Source: Mycobacterium europaeum (GTDB lineage Bacteria; Actinomycetota; Actinomycetes; Mycobacteriales; Mycobacteriaceae). From it: a stretch of DNA of 64,000 bases. The notes under the pieces are model-generated. The model was given only the letters and a program-made list of their open reading frames with translations, ran no database searches and was not told the origin of the DNA. Both the position numbers and the translations under genes were made by a program. The stretch is taken from positions 1 to 64,000 of the forward strand of contig NZ_LQOU01000042.1 of assembly GCF_002102155.1 (NCBI RefSeq), given 5' to 3'. Shown piece by piece: positions 8,326-18,002 of the stretch; the first letter of the stretch is position 1, and every line of letters starts with the position of its first letter.

Positions 8326-9315
8326 CTAGCTGAGGGCGGGGATGACCTCGCGCTCGAACAGCTCGATGCCCGAGCGGTCGTACGCGGCCTCCGGGAAGTA
8401 GCAGATGGCGTACTCGCAGCCGAGGTCGCGGAGCTTGGCGATCCGCTCGATCACCTGTTCCGGCGTGCCCGTCGCCGAGTCGGGTCCACTGCCGGCGGCG
8501 AGCATCGCGTCGGCGGCCGCCTCGGGCACGTAGCGGACCAGGCGGTCGCGGACGCGCCGCAGCCGGTCCTTGACGTCGGCGTCCGAGGTTCCGACGACGG
8601 CGTTGAAGTTGGCCGACCGCACGATCGCATCGAAGTCGGTGCCCAGCTCCTGGCAGTGCCGCGCAAGCACTTCCGACTTGTGGGCGAACGCCTCGGGTTC
8701 CGGCGTGAAGTTGGTGTACTGCGCGTACTGCGCGGCGATGCGCAGGGTGACCTTCTCACCGCCGCCGGCGATCCACAGCGGGATTCCGTTGTCCTGCAAG
8801 GGCTTGGGGGCGACGATGGCGCCGTCGACCTGGTAATGCCTGCCACCGAAGCTGACCTTGCCGTCACGCCAGGCGTCCCGCATGATCTGTACGCCCTCGT
8901 CCAGGCGGCCCAGCCGCACGCCGGCCGAGGGGAAGCCGTAACCGTAAGCGCGCCATTCGTGTTCGTACCAGCCGCCGCCGATGCCCATCTGGATCCGGCC
9001 GCCGGAGATGATGTCGGCCGTCGCCGCAACCTTGGCCAGGTACACCGGATTGCGGTAGCTCATCGCGGTGCACATCTGGCCGAGTTTGATCCGCGAGGTG
9101 ACCGCCGCATAGGCGGCCATCAGCGACCACGCCTCGTGGGTGGCTTCGCCGGTCGGCACCGGAACGGTGTGGAAATGGTCGTAGACCCACAGCGAATCCC
9201 ACGCGCCGTTGTCGGCGTAGCAGGCCAGGTCGCGCATCACCGCCCAGTGCCGCTCCGGTTCGATGTCGACCAGATCCATTCGCCAGCCTTGCGGGATGAA
9301 GAGACCGAAGCGCAT
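8326..9315 (-). CDS. LLM class F420-dependent oxidoreductase
   Basis: A 329-residue luciferase-like (alpha/beta barrel) protein starting MRFGLFIPQGWRMDL. Family features include SLWVYDHFHTVP, IKLGQMCTAMSYRNP, GGRIQMGIGGGWYEHEW and IPLWIAGGGEKVTLR. Mycobacterial members mostly use reduced F420 as hydride donor. The substrate is unknown. ATG 9315 is chosen over one nine codons upstream because it begins with the conserved first strand. It is divergent from the FAD monooxygenase gene, with 127 bp between the starts. Confidence 0.87.
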   Translation of the reverse strand: MRFGLFIPQGWRMDLVDIEPERHWAVMRDLACYADNGAWDSLWVYDHFHTVPVPTGEATHEAWSLMAAYAAVTSRIKLGQMCTAMSYRNPVYLAKVAATADIISGGRIQMGIGGGWYEHEWRAYGYGFPSAGVRLGRLDEGVQIMRDAWRDGKVSFGGRHYQVDGAIVAPKPLQDNGIPLWIAGGGEKVTLRIAAQYAQYTNFTPEPEAFAHKSEVLARHCQELGTDFDAIVRSANFNAVVGTSDADVKDRLRRVRDRLVRYVPEAAADAMLAAGSGPDSATGTPEQVIERIAKLRDLGCEYAICYFPEAAYDRSGIELFEREVIPALS

Positions 9316-9442
9316 GACAACGGACTCTAGCCCCAGGACCAACGCGCCGCGGACGGTGCGGGGACCTCAGCGGTCAGCGCCGCCGCGGCCCCGGTGCTGC
9401 TGATTAGGCTTACGGAATTCGGTGAGGCACGGGGAGGTCGGC

Positions 9443-10684
9443 ATGCGGATTCTCGTCTCGGGCGCGAGCATCGCCGGACCGGTGCTCGCGTACTGGTTGA
9501 CCCGTCATGGCTTCGACGTCACGGTCGTCGAGCGCGCGCCCGCCCTGCGCAAGACCGGCGGCCACGCCGTCGACCTGTTCCGTCCCGCGATGCAGATATC
9601 GGCGAGCATGGGCGTCCTGCCCCAGATCGAAGCGCTCGCCACCGGAACGAACCGCATGACCATGCATCGGGAGGGCCGGGCGCGGCCCTTCGACATCGAC
9701 CTCACCAAGGTCTACGCCGCCACCTCGGACCGGCACGTGGAGATCATGCGCGACGACCTCAGCGAGATCTACTACGCCGCCGGCCGCGACGACGTCGAGT
9801 ACCTGTTCGGCGACTCGATCACCGCGATCGATCACGACGGCGAGGTGACGTTCGAGCACGCCCCCGCCCGCCGGTTCGACGTCGTCGTCGGCGCCGACGG
9901 GCTGCACTCCAACGTCCGGCAGCTGACCTTCGGCGACGAAGCCAACCTCACGCGATTCCTCGGAGGCTATCTGGCGGTGGTGTCGGCACCCAAGGGGCTG
10001 GCCAGCCCCGGCGAGATCACCTGTCATGTCGGCGTCGGCCGCGTCGCGGCCGTCTACACCGCCGAGCACCTGGACGACGCGCGCGCCGTCTTCCTGTTCC
10101 GTTCCGGTCGGGAGCTCGCCTACCACCATCGGAATACGTTGCGGCAGAAGGAGCTTCTGCGTGCGGCGTTCGGGAACATGCACGAGCAGGTGGACGGTTG
10201 GCTCGGCGAACTCGACCGCACACCGGCGTTCTACTTCGATTCCATCAGCCAACTCCGGCTGGACCGATGGTCGCGCCGGCGGGTCACCCTCGTCGGCGAC
10301 GCGGGATACTGCCCCGGCCCCGCGGTGGGCGGCAGCACCAGCCTGGCGGTGCTCGGCGCCTACGTGCTGGCCGGCGAGCTCGCCCGGGCCGACGGCGACC
10401 ACCTGCGCGCGTTCGCCGGCTACGAACTGCAGATGCGCGAACCGGTGCACCGCAGCCGGGCCTTCGCGCGCGGCGCCGCCAAGGGCGTCATCCCCGGTTC
10501 GCGACTCGGGGTGTGGGCGTTGACCCGTGGCGCCCAGCTAGTCTCACTGATGCCGGGCTCGCTTTCCCGGGCGCTGGCCAGACTCAACACCAAGGGCGTG
10601 CGCATGCACGACTCGATGCCGGTGCCCGACTACGGCGCGACCGGCCTCCACGCCGACGAAAGGAACATCCGCCCATGGAACTGA
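9443..10684 (+). CDS. FAD-dependent monooxygenase (PHBH-type)
   Basis: 413 residues. The N-terminus MRILVSGASIAGPVLAYWL is a Rossmann FAD-binding segment with a GxSxxG variant. DVVVGADGLHSNVR is the DG motif, and VGDAGYCPGPAVGGSTSLA contains the GD motif that contacts the FAD ribityl. Relatives hydroxylate aromatic or tetracycline-like compounds with NAD(P)H and oxygen. It lies ahead of an F420-type oxidoreductase whose start codon is inside its last codons (10-bp overlap), so the two are an operon. Confidence 0.87.
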   Translation: MRILVSGASIAGPVLAYWLTRHGFDVTVVERAPALRKTGGHAVDLFRPAMQISASMGVLPQIEALATGTNRMTMHREGRARPFDIDLTKVYAATSDRHVEIMRDDLSEIYYAAGRDDVEYLFGDSITAIDHDGEVTFEHAPARRFDVVVGADGLHSNVRQLTFGDEANLTRFLGGYLAVVSAPKGLASPGEITCHVGVGRVAAVYTAEHLDDARAVFLFRSGRELAYHHRNTLRQKELLRAAFGNMHEQVDGWLGELDRTPAFYFDSISQLRLDRWSRRRVTLVGDAGYCPGPAVGGSTSLAVLGAYVLAGELARADGDHLRAFAGYELQMREPVHRSRAFARGAAKGVIPGSRLGVWALTRGAQLVSLMPGSLSRALARLNTKGVRMHDSMPVPDYGATGLHADERNIRPWN

Positions 10685-11532
10685 CCGGCGTCGGAATCTG
10701 GAGCAGTCAACTGCGCTACGGCGACCCGGCCGAATCCGCCGACGCGGCAGCGGAATTGGACGAACTAGGCTTTCCGGCGCTGTGGATACCCGACGTCGGC
10801 GGGCCGGTGTTCGACGCGGTCGGCAACCTGCTCGCCGCGACCAAGCGGACCGTGATCGCCACCGGGATCCTCAACCTCTGGATGCACGCGCCCGGCGACG
10901 TCGCCGAGTCCTATGCGGCGCTGACCGCCCGGCACGGCGACCGCTTCCTGCTGGGCATCGGCGTGAGCCACGCGCCGCTGATCGACGCCGGCCAACCCGG
11001 GCGATACCGCAAACCACTGGCGGCGACGGCGGCGTTCCTGGACGGGCTGGACGCCGCCCCACAGCCCGTACCCGCCGGGAGCCGGGTCCTCGCCGCGCTC
11101 GGCCCCAAGATGCTGGCCCTTGCCGCGACCCGGGCCCGCGGGGCGCACCCCTACCTGGTCACCCCCGACCACACCGCGTCCGCCCGTGCGGCGTTGGGCG
11201 ACGGCCCGCTGCTGCTGCCCGAGCAGACGGTGATCCTGACCGACAGCGCCGACGAGGCGCGGCGCATCGGAACCGATTGGCTGCGCGCGTATCTGGCGTT
11301 GCCCAACTACGCGAACAACCTGCTGCGCAGCGGGTTCTCCGACGACGACCTGGCCCAGGTGAGCGACCGGCTGTTCGACGCCATCATCGCCTGGGGCGAC
11401 GAGGAGGCGATCCTGCGCAGGGTCGCCGTGCACCGCGCGGCCGGCGCCGACCACGTCTGCGTTCAGGTGCTGCTCGACGATCCGAGGGCCTTCCCGCGCG
11501 AACAATGGCGCCGGATCGCCGCGGCCCTGTAA
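10675..11532 (+). CDS. LLM class F420-dependent oxidoreductase
   Basis: 285 residues starting MELTGVGIWSSQLRYG. This short luciferase-like subfamily is typical of mycobacteria (TIGR03620-like, from memory). Visible features are LDELGFPALWIPDVGG, GDRFLLGIGVSHAPLID and LAALGPKMLALAATRARGA. The ATG at 10675 overlaps the monooxygenase gene and has a GAAAGGA ribosome-binding site. It probably uses F420; the substrate is unknown. The methyltransferase gene follows after 24 bp. Confidence 0.85.
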   Translation: MELTGVGIWSSQLRYGDPAESADAAAELDELGFPALWIPDVGGPVFDAVGNLLAATKRTVIATGILNLWMHAPGDVAESYAALTARHGDRFLLGIGVSHAPLIDAGQPGRYRKPLAATAAFLDGLDAAPQPVPAGSRVLAALGPKMLALAATRARGAHPYLVTPDHTASARAALGDGPLLLPEQTVILTDSADEARRIGTDWLRAYLALPNYANNLLRSGFSDDDLAQVSDRLFDAIIAWGDEEAILRRVAVHRAAGADHVCVQVLLDDPRAFPREQWRRIAAAL

Positions 11533-11556
11533 CGGGTTTAGGCATACCGTTGGGGC

Positions 11557-12180
11557 ATGGCCTCCAAGCACACGCTGTTCCGGATCTTCTACCGCATCGG
11601 CTTCACCCCGTGGGACGGTCATCCGATCGCGCAAAACCTGCGAGACCTGGTCGAGGGCACCGATGACACGCCCCCACTGCCCATCGGGTCGGCCCTCGAT
11701 CTCGGATGCGGCACCGGGGACTCGTCGATCTACCTCGCACAGCACGGATGGAAAGTCACCGGCGTCGACTTCGTCCCGAAGGCGCTCGACAAGGCCCGGG
11801 CCAAGGCCGCCGATCTGCCGGTCAACTTCGTCGGGGCCGACGTCACGCGGCTGAGTCAGACGGGGATCGGCACGGGCTTCCACCTGATCGTCGACAACGG
11901 CTGCCTGCACAACATGAGCGACGCAGATCGCGCGGCGTACGTCCGGGAGGTCAGCGCGGTGGCCGCGCCCGACGCACGGCTGTTCATCGTCGCGTTCCGT
12001 CCCGGCGGGCGGTTCGGCGTGCCGGGTGTCGAGCCCGCCGAGATGGAATCACGATTTTCAGCCGCATGGACGCTGTTGTCCGCCGGCGACGAGGGGGACC
12101 TCGATGAAGCGCGGCTGGGTCGGGGAACTGCGCGCGAGCAGACCCCGGCGCGGTACTACCTCTTCCAGCGCCGCACCTAA
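11557..12180 (+). CDS. Class I SAM-dependent methyltransferase
   Basis: 207 residues. SAM-binding motif I is ALDLGCGTGD at about 46-55, followed by KVTGVDFVPKALDKARAKA (motif II region) and FHLIVDNGCLHNM. The fold is complete and the substrate is not predictable. It is the last gene of the monooxygenase-oxidoreductase-methyltransferase run, suggesting modification of one small molecule. It ends 3 bp before the second hairpin repeat. Confidence 0.86.
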   Translation: MASKHTLFRIFYRIGFTPWDGHPIAQNLRDLVEGTDDTPPLPIGSALDLGCGTGDSSIYLAQHGWKVTGVDFVPKALDKARAKAADLPVNFVGADVTRLSQTGIGTGFHLIVDNGCLHNMSDADRAAYVREVSAVAAPDARLFIVAFRPGGRFGVPGVEPAEMESRFSAAWTLLSAGDEGDLDEARLGRGTAREQTPARYYLFQRRT

Positions 12181-12183
12181 TCC

Positions 12184-12243
12184 GCGAGCAGACGCAAAAT
12201 CGCACTGCGGGAACCGTTCCCATGCGATTCTGCGTCTGCTCGC
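12184..12243. repeat. Palindromic hairpin repeat, copy 2
   Basis: GCGAGCAGACGCAAAATCGCA (12184-12204) is followed by its near-perfect inverse ending TCTGCTCGC (12223-12243). It lies between the convergent methyltransferase and fadB genes and matches the copy at 6182-6244. The two copies bound the accessory block 6251-12180. Confidence 0.8.
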
Positions 12244-12253
12244 CGCGCCTGCC

Positions 12254-14398
12254 CTACGTCAGCGAATCCGGCGGCAGGAAGCGGTCGCCGTACTTGGCGG
12301 CCAGCTCACGCGCCCGCGCCACGAAGGCTTCCTTGCCCGTACCGCCCGGGCCGGAGTAGCCCACGATGAACTGCGCGCTACCACCGGTGTACGGCGGGAA
12401 GCCGATGCCCATGATCGAGCCGATGTTGGCGTCGGCCGTCGACGTCAACACGCCCTCGTCGAGGCACTTCTGCGTCTCGAGCGCCTCGGCGAACAGCATG
12501 CGATCGATCATGTCCTGCAACGGAATATCCGCGCTACCGGAGTTGAACGTCTCCCGCAGGCCCGGCCAGAGCCGGGTCCGTTTGCCGTCGGCATACTCGT
12601 AGAAGCCGGCGCCCTTCAACCGCGACGGGCGGCCGATCTCGATCATCTTCTCCACGACCGCCTCGGCCGGGTGCGGCTCGTAGGTGCCGCCCGCGTCCTC
12701 GACGCCCTTGCGGGTCGCGGCCGCGATCTTGTGCATCAGCTCGAGGTTGAGCTCGTCGGACAGCTGCAGCGGCGGGGCCGGGTAGCCCGCCTGCGAACCG
12801 GCGTGCTCGATGCTGGCGGGTTCGACGCCCTCACCCAGCATCGCCAGCGCCTCGTTGACGAAGGTGCCGATGACGCGGCTGGTGAAGAAGCCGCGGCTGT
12901 CGTTGACCACGATCGGGGTCTTGCCGATGGCCAGCGTGTAGTCGAACACCCGGGCCAGCGCCTCGTCAGAGGTCTTCTCGCCCTTGATGATTTCGACCAG
13001 CGGCATCTTGTCCACCGGTGAGAAGAAGTGGATCCCGATGAAGTCCTCTTGGCGCTTCACCCCGGTCGCCAGGCCGGTGATCGGCAGCGTCGAGGTGTTG
13101 GACCCCAGCAGCGCGTTCGGCTCGACGACGTCCTCGATCTCGCCGAACACCTTGTGCTTGAGTTCCTGGTTCTCGAACACCGCCTCGATCACGAAGTCGA
13201 CGCCCTTGAAGTCGGCGGGGTCGGCCGTCGGCGTGATGCGGTCCAGCAGCGCCTTGCTCTTCTCCTCGGTGGTCTTGCCCCGCTGAAGCGCCTTGGCCTC
13301 AAGCTTTTCCGAGTAACCCTTGCCCTTCTCGGCGGCCTCGATGCTGACGTCCTTGAGCACCACGTCGAAGCCGGCCTTGGCCGACACGTAGGCGATACCC
13401 GCGCCCATCATGCCCGCGCCCAGCACACCGATCTTGTTGATCTTGACCGGCTCGATGCCGTCGGGACGCGAACCGCCGCCGTTGATGTGCTGCAGGTCGA
13501 AGAAGAACGCCTGGATCATGTTCTTGGCGACCTGGCCGGTGACCAGCTGCGTGAAGTAGCGGCTCTCGATGCGGCTGGCGGTGTCGAAGTCCACCTGCGC
13601 ACCCTCGACGGCCGCATCCAGGATGGCCCGCGGTGCCGGCATCGGTGCGCCCTTGAGCTGCTTGCGCAGCAGCGCGGGGAACGACGGCAGGATGCCGGCC
13701 AGCGCCGGGCTGGACGGGGTGCCGCCGGGCATCTTGTAGCCCTTGGCGTCCCACGGCTGGGTGTGCGAGTTGGGGTTGGCCTTGATCCACGCCTTGGCGG
13801 CGGGCACCAGTTCCTCGACGGAGCCGACCAGCTCGTCGACCAGCCCCATCTCCTTGGCCTTGTCCGGCTTGAACCGGGTGCCCTGCGACAGGATGTTCAT
13901 GAACGCGTTCTGGATGCCGAACATCCGCACGGTGCGGGTCACCCCGCCACCGCCGGGCAGCAGGCCCAGCGTCACCTCGGGCAGCCCCACGACGAGGCCC
14001 TTGACGTCGGCGGCGATGCGGTGATGACAGGCCAGCGCGATCTCCAGGCCGCCGCCGAGCGCGGCGCCGTTGATGGCCGCGACCACCGGCTTGCCCAGGG
14101 TCTCCAGGGCGCGCAGGTCGCGCTTGATCTCCTCGACCTCGGTGAAGACTTCCCCGGCGTTCTCCGGGCCGGCGGTGATCATGCTCTTGAGGTCTCCGCC
14201 GGCGAAGAATGTCTTCTTCGCACTGGTGATCACCACGCCGGTGACCGAATCCTTCTCCGCCACAAGGCGTTCGACGGCCTTGTGCATCGATTCCTTGTAG
14301 TGCTCGTTCATCACGTTCGCCGACCCGGTGGGGTCGTCGAGCGTCAGCGTGACGATGCCGTCGGCATCCTTGTCCCACGCAATGGTGTTCTCAGCCAT
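12254..14398 (-). CDS. fadB: Trifunctional beta-oxidation enzyme alpha subunit FadB
   Basis: 714 residues: N-terminal enoyl-CoA hydratase domain, then 3-hydroxyacyl-CoA dehydrogenase. The hydratase site shows the oxyanion segment GAALGGGLEIAL and two glutamates (about E119 and E141 in LPEVTLGLLPGGGG). The NAD-binding fingerprint IGVLGAGMMGAGIAYVSAKA follows near residue 330, and HFFSPVDKMPLVEII is the dehydrogenase catalytic region. It hydrates and oxidises acyl-CoA intermediates in a complex with FadA. ATG 14398 is 4 bp after the fadA stop, so fadA-fadB is one operon. Confidence 0.95.
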   Translation of the reverse strand: MAENTIAWDKDADGIVTLTLDDPTGSANVMNEHYKESMHKAVERLVAEKDSVTGVVITSAKKTFFAGGDLKSMITAGPENAGEVFTEVEEIKRDLRALETLGKPVVAAINGAALGGGLEIALACHHRIAADVKGLVVGLPEVTLGLLPGGGGVTRTVRMFGIQNAFMNILSQGTRFKPDKAKEMGLVDELVGSVEELVPAAKAWIKANPNSHTQPWDAKGYKMPGGTPSSPALAGILPSFPALLRKQLKGAPMPAPRAILDAAVEGAQVDFDTASRIESRYFTQLVTGQVAKNMIQAFFFDLQHINGGGSRPDGIEPVKINKIGVLGAGMMGAGIAYVSAKAGFDVVLKDVSIEAAEKGKGYSEKLEAKALQRGKTTEEKSKALLDRITPTADPADFKGVDFVIEAVFENQELKHKVFGEIEDVVEPNALLGSNTSTLPITGLATGVKRQEDFIGIHFFSPVDKMPLVEIIKGEKTSDEALARVFDYTLAIGKTPIVVNDSRGFFTSRVIGTFVNEALAMLGEGVEPASIEHAGSQAGYPAPPLQLSDELNLELMHKIAAATRKGVEDAGGTYEPHPAEAVVEKMIEIGRPSRLKGAGFYEYADGKRTRLWPGLRETFNSGSADIPLQDMIDRMLFAEALETQKCLDEGVLTSTADANIGSIMGIGFPPYTGGSAQFIVGYSGPGGTGKEAFVARARELAAKYGDRFLPPDSLT

Positions 14399-14402
14399 GG
14401 TC

Positions 14403-15614
<1,212 letters not shown>

Positions 15615-15800
15615 GTCGAGTTCCTCTTCGCGAGTGGGTATCGGATCCGTATTAAAGGTAGGTCCAGATACCGCACCCTAACAAAGTGCCCGGCCAACCT
15701 GTTGGTTGGGCCGATCGCCGCTGGTCAGCCTCAACCTCGGAGCGCAGCGGGGGCGCCCGGCCACGCCGTCGAGCCTGCGCGGCCCCTAAGCTCGACCAGC

Positions 15801-16979
15801 ATGACGGTGTCGCGACTGCGTCCCTACGCGACCACGGTGTTCGCCGAGATGTCGGCGCTGGCCGCGCGGGTCGGTGCGGTCAACCTCGGTCAGGGGTTCC
15901 CCGACGAGGACGGGCCCGCTGCCATGTTGAAGGCTGCCCAAGATGCCATCGCCGAGGGGAACAACCAATACCCGCCGGGCATCGGCGTCGCGCAGCTGCG
16001 GCACGCCATCGCCGCCCAGCGGCAGCGGCACTTCGGCATCACCTACGACCCCGACACCGAGGTGCTGGTGACGGTCGGGGCGACCGAGGCCATCGCGTCC
16101 GCGGTGCTGGGCCTGGTCGAACCCGGCTCGGAGGTGCTGCTCATCGAGCCGTTCTACGACTCCTACTCGCCGGTGGTGGCGATGGCGGGCGCGCATAGGG
16201 TGGCCGTCCCCCTGGTCCCGCATGGCCGCGGCTTCGCCCTGGACGCCGACGCCCTGCGCCGGGCCCTGACGCCACGCACCCGCGCGCTGATCGTCAATTC
16301 GCCGCACAACCCGACCGGCACGGTGCTCAGCGAAGCCGAGCTGACCGCCATCGCCGAGGTCGCGGTCGCCGCCGACCTCTTGGTGATCACCGACGAGGTG
16401 TACGAGCACCTCGTCTTCGACGACCACCGGCACCTGCCGCTGGCCGGCTTCGACGGCATGGCCGAACGGACGGTCACCATCTCCAGCGCGGCCAAGATGT
16501 TCAACTGCACCGGATGGAAGATCGGATGGGCTTGCGGCCCAGCGGAACTCATCGCCGGTGTGCGGGCGGCAAAGCAGTATCTGAGCTATGTCGGCGGCGC
16601 CCCGTTCCAGCCGGCGGTGGCTCTCGCGCTCGACACCGAGGACGCGTGGGTGGCCGGGCTGCGCCGCTCGTTGCGAGACCGCCGCGACCGGCTGGCCGCC
16701 GGGCTCTCCGAGATCGGCTTCGAGGTGCATGACAGCGCCGGCACGTATTTCTTGTGCGCCGACCCGCGCCCACTCGGCTACGACGACAGCACCGCGTTCT
16801 GCGCCGCCCTACCGGAAAGGGCGGGCGTGGCGGCCATTCCGCTGTCACCCTTTTGCGACCCGGGCGCCCCGCACGCCTCCGCGCAGGCCGAGGTGTGGAA
16901 CCACTTGGTGCGCTTCACCTTCTGCAAGCGCGAGGACACCCTCGACGAGGCGATCAGGCGGCTGGGAGTCCTGCGGTGA
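15801..16979 (+). CDS. dapC: Aminotransferase, probable N-succinyldiaminopimelate aminotransferase DapC
   Basis: A 392-residue class I/II PLP aminotransferase. The Schiff-base lysine is K232 in SSAAKMFNCTGWKIGW, and other fold-type I landmarks are NSPHNPTGTV, ITDEVYEHLVFD and the late RFTFCK. M. tuberculosis Rv0858c, at the same place beside fadA, is the crystallised DapC of lysine and diaminopimelate synthesis. The ATG at 15801 gives the MTVSRLRPYATTVFAEM start. Substrate assignment rests on orthology. Confidence 0.9.
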   Translation: MTVSRLRPYATTVFAEMSALAARVGAVNLGQGFPDEDGPAAMLKAAQDAIAEGNNQYPPGIGVAQLRHAIAAQRQRHFGITYDPDTEVLVTVGATEAIASAVLGLVEPGSEVLLIEPFYDSYSPVVAMAGAHRVAVPLVPHGRGFALDADALRRALTPRTRALIVNSPHNPTGTVLSEAELTAIAEVAVAADLLVITDEVYEHLVFDDHRHLPLAGFDGMAERTVTISSAAKMFNCTGWKIGWACGPAELIAGVRAAKQYLSYVGGAPFQPAVALALDTEDAWVAGLRRSLRDRRDRLAAGLSEIGFEVHDSAGTYFLCADPRPLGYDDSTAFCAALPERAGVAAIPLSPFCDPGAPHASAQAEVWNHLVRFTFCKREDTLDEAIRRLGVLR

Positions 16980-16988
16980 CCGGAAGGC

Positions 16989-17438
16989 TCACCCGAGCGG
17001 GCCGAAGATCTCCATCACGCGGTTGCGCAGTCCCTCGAGCGCGGCGTGCAGGATCTTCTTGCGGGCCCGGTTGACCCAGAACTCGGGCAGCGGGGCAAAC
17101 GGTTCGACCGTGATGGCGAACCGCACCCTGGTCTTGTCGTAGCCCTCCCGGGTGAGGGTGTACTCGCCGTGCTGGCCGCGTTGCTGGGCGGTCTTCTGCG
17201 CGTCCCACACCATCCAGTCCGGCCCCCAGTGGTATTCGAGCAGTTCGGTGTCGTGGATGCCCGTCACCGAGATGGTGACCTTGACGTGGTACGGCCGGCC
17301 GTCGGGGTGCTTGTCGACGACCTCGACCCGCTTGTGCACCGACGACCACGACGGCACGGCGTCCATGTCGGCCAGCGCCTCCATGATCACTTCCGGAGGC
17401 GCGTCGATGACGATTTCCGACGACGCTTGAACGGCCAC
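16989..17438 (-). CDS. SRPBCC (START-like) protein
   Basis: 149 residues, GTG start. It has the helix-grip fold pattern of polyketide cyclase/START proteins: ASSEIVIDAPPEVIMEALAD, SWSSVHKRVEVVDKHPDGRP, and a C-terminal helix NRARKKILHAALEGLRNRV. It closely resembles the next two SRPBCC genes (17490 and 19141), so the three are paralogs. They flank far in one minus-strand run, as Rv0854, Rv0856 and Rv0857 flank far in M. tuberculosis. Binding of an acyl or sterol-like ligand is plausible; none is known from sequence. Confidence 0.83.
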   Translation of the reverse strand: MAVQASSEIVIDAPPEVIMEALADMDAVPSWSSVHKRVEVVDKHPDGRPYHVKVTISVTGIHDTELLEYHWGPDWMVWDAQKTAQQRGQHGEYTLTREGYDKTRVRFAITVEPFAPLPEFWVNRARKKILHAALEGLRNRVMEIFGPLG

Positions 17439-17489
17439 TGCTAATAAGTTAGCAATCGCCCGGGCGCTGACGAAGGAGAAAAAGGCGGA

Positions 17490-17945
17490 CTATTCGGCAT
17501 CGGATGAGCCTTGGAAGCGCTTGACCAATTCGCACAGTCCCTTGACCGACGAGTCGAGAACGCTTTCGCTGGCCCGCCGGACGATGAACGCGGGCATGGG
17601 CCGGCCGGGTTCGACCGTGACATCGAAGCGCACCCGCGTCTTGTCGAGGCCCTCGGGCTTGAGGTTGTACTCGACGTGCTGACCGTGCTGCTGGGAAGTC
17701 CCTTTGGCGTCGTAGACGACCCAATCGGGGCCCCAGTGATATTCCAGGATCTCTTTGTCGACCAACCCCAGAATCTTGATGGTGGTGGCGACATGGTGCG
17801 GCCGACCGTCGGGATAGCGGTCGATCACCTCGATGTGTTTGTGCAGTGGTGACCACGACGACAGGACGCCGACATCTGTCAGCGCCTCCATCACCACATC
17901 TGGCGGCGCGTCGACGACAAACTCCCGTGATGCTTTTACGGCCAC
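17490..17945 (-). CDS. SRPBCC (START-like) protein
   Basis: About 151 residues starting at GTG 17945 (VAVKASREFVVDAPPDV); a TTG three codons upstream is possible. It has the same block order as its neighbour: SWSPLHKHIEVIDRYPDGRP, EYHWGPDWVVYDAKGTSQQ and VKGLCELVKRF. Both proteins share EYHWGPDW, showing recent duplication. It is separated from the upstream far gene by 57 bp and probably belongs to the same transcript. Ligand unknown. Confidence 0.83.
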   Translation of the reverse strand: MAVKASREFVVDAPPDVVMEALTDVGVLSSWSPLHKHIEVIDRYPDGRPHHVATTIKILGLVDKEILEYHWGPDWVVYDAKGTSQQHGQHVEYNLKPEGLDKTRVRFDVTVEPGRPMPAFIVRRASESVLDSSVKGLCELVKRFQGSSDAE

Positions 17946-18002
17946 TGAGTTCAACCTAGCAACGCCGGTCCACCCGCGGATCGGTTCGGCGTAAAACGCT
18001 GG

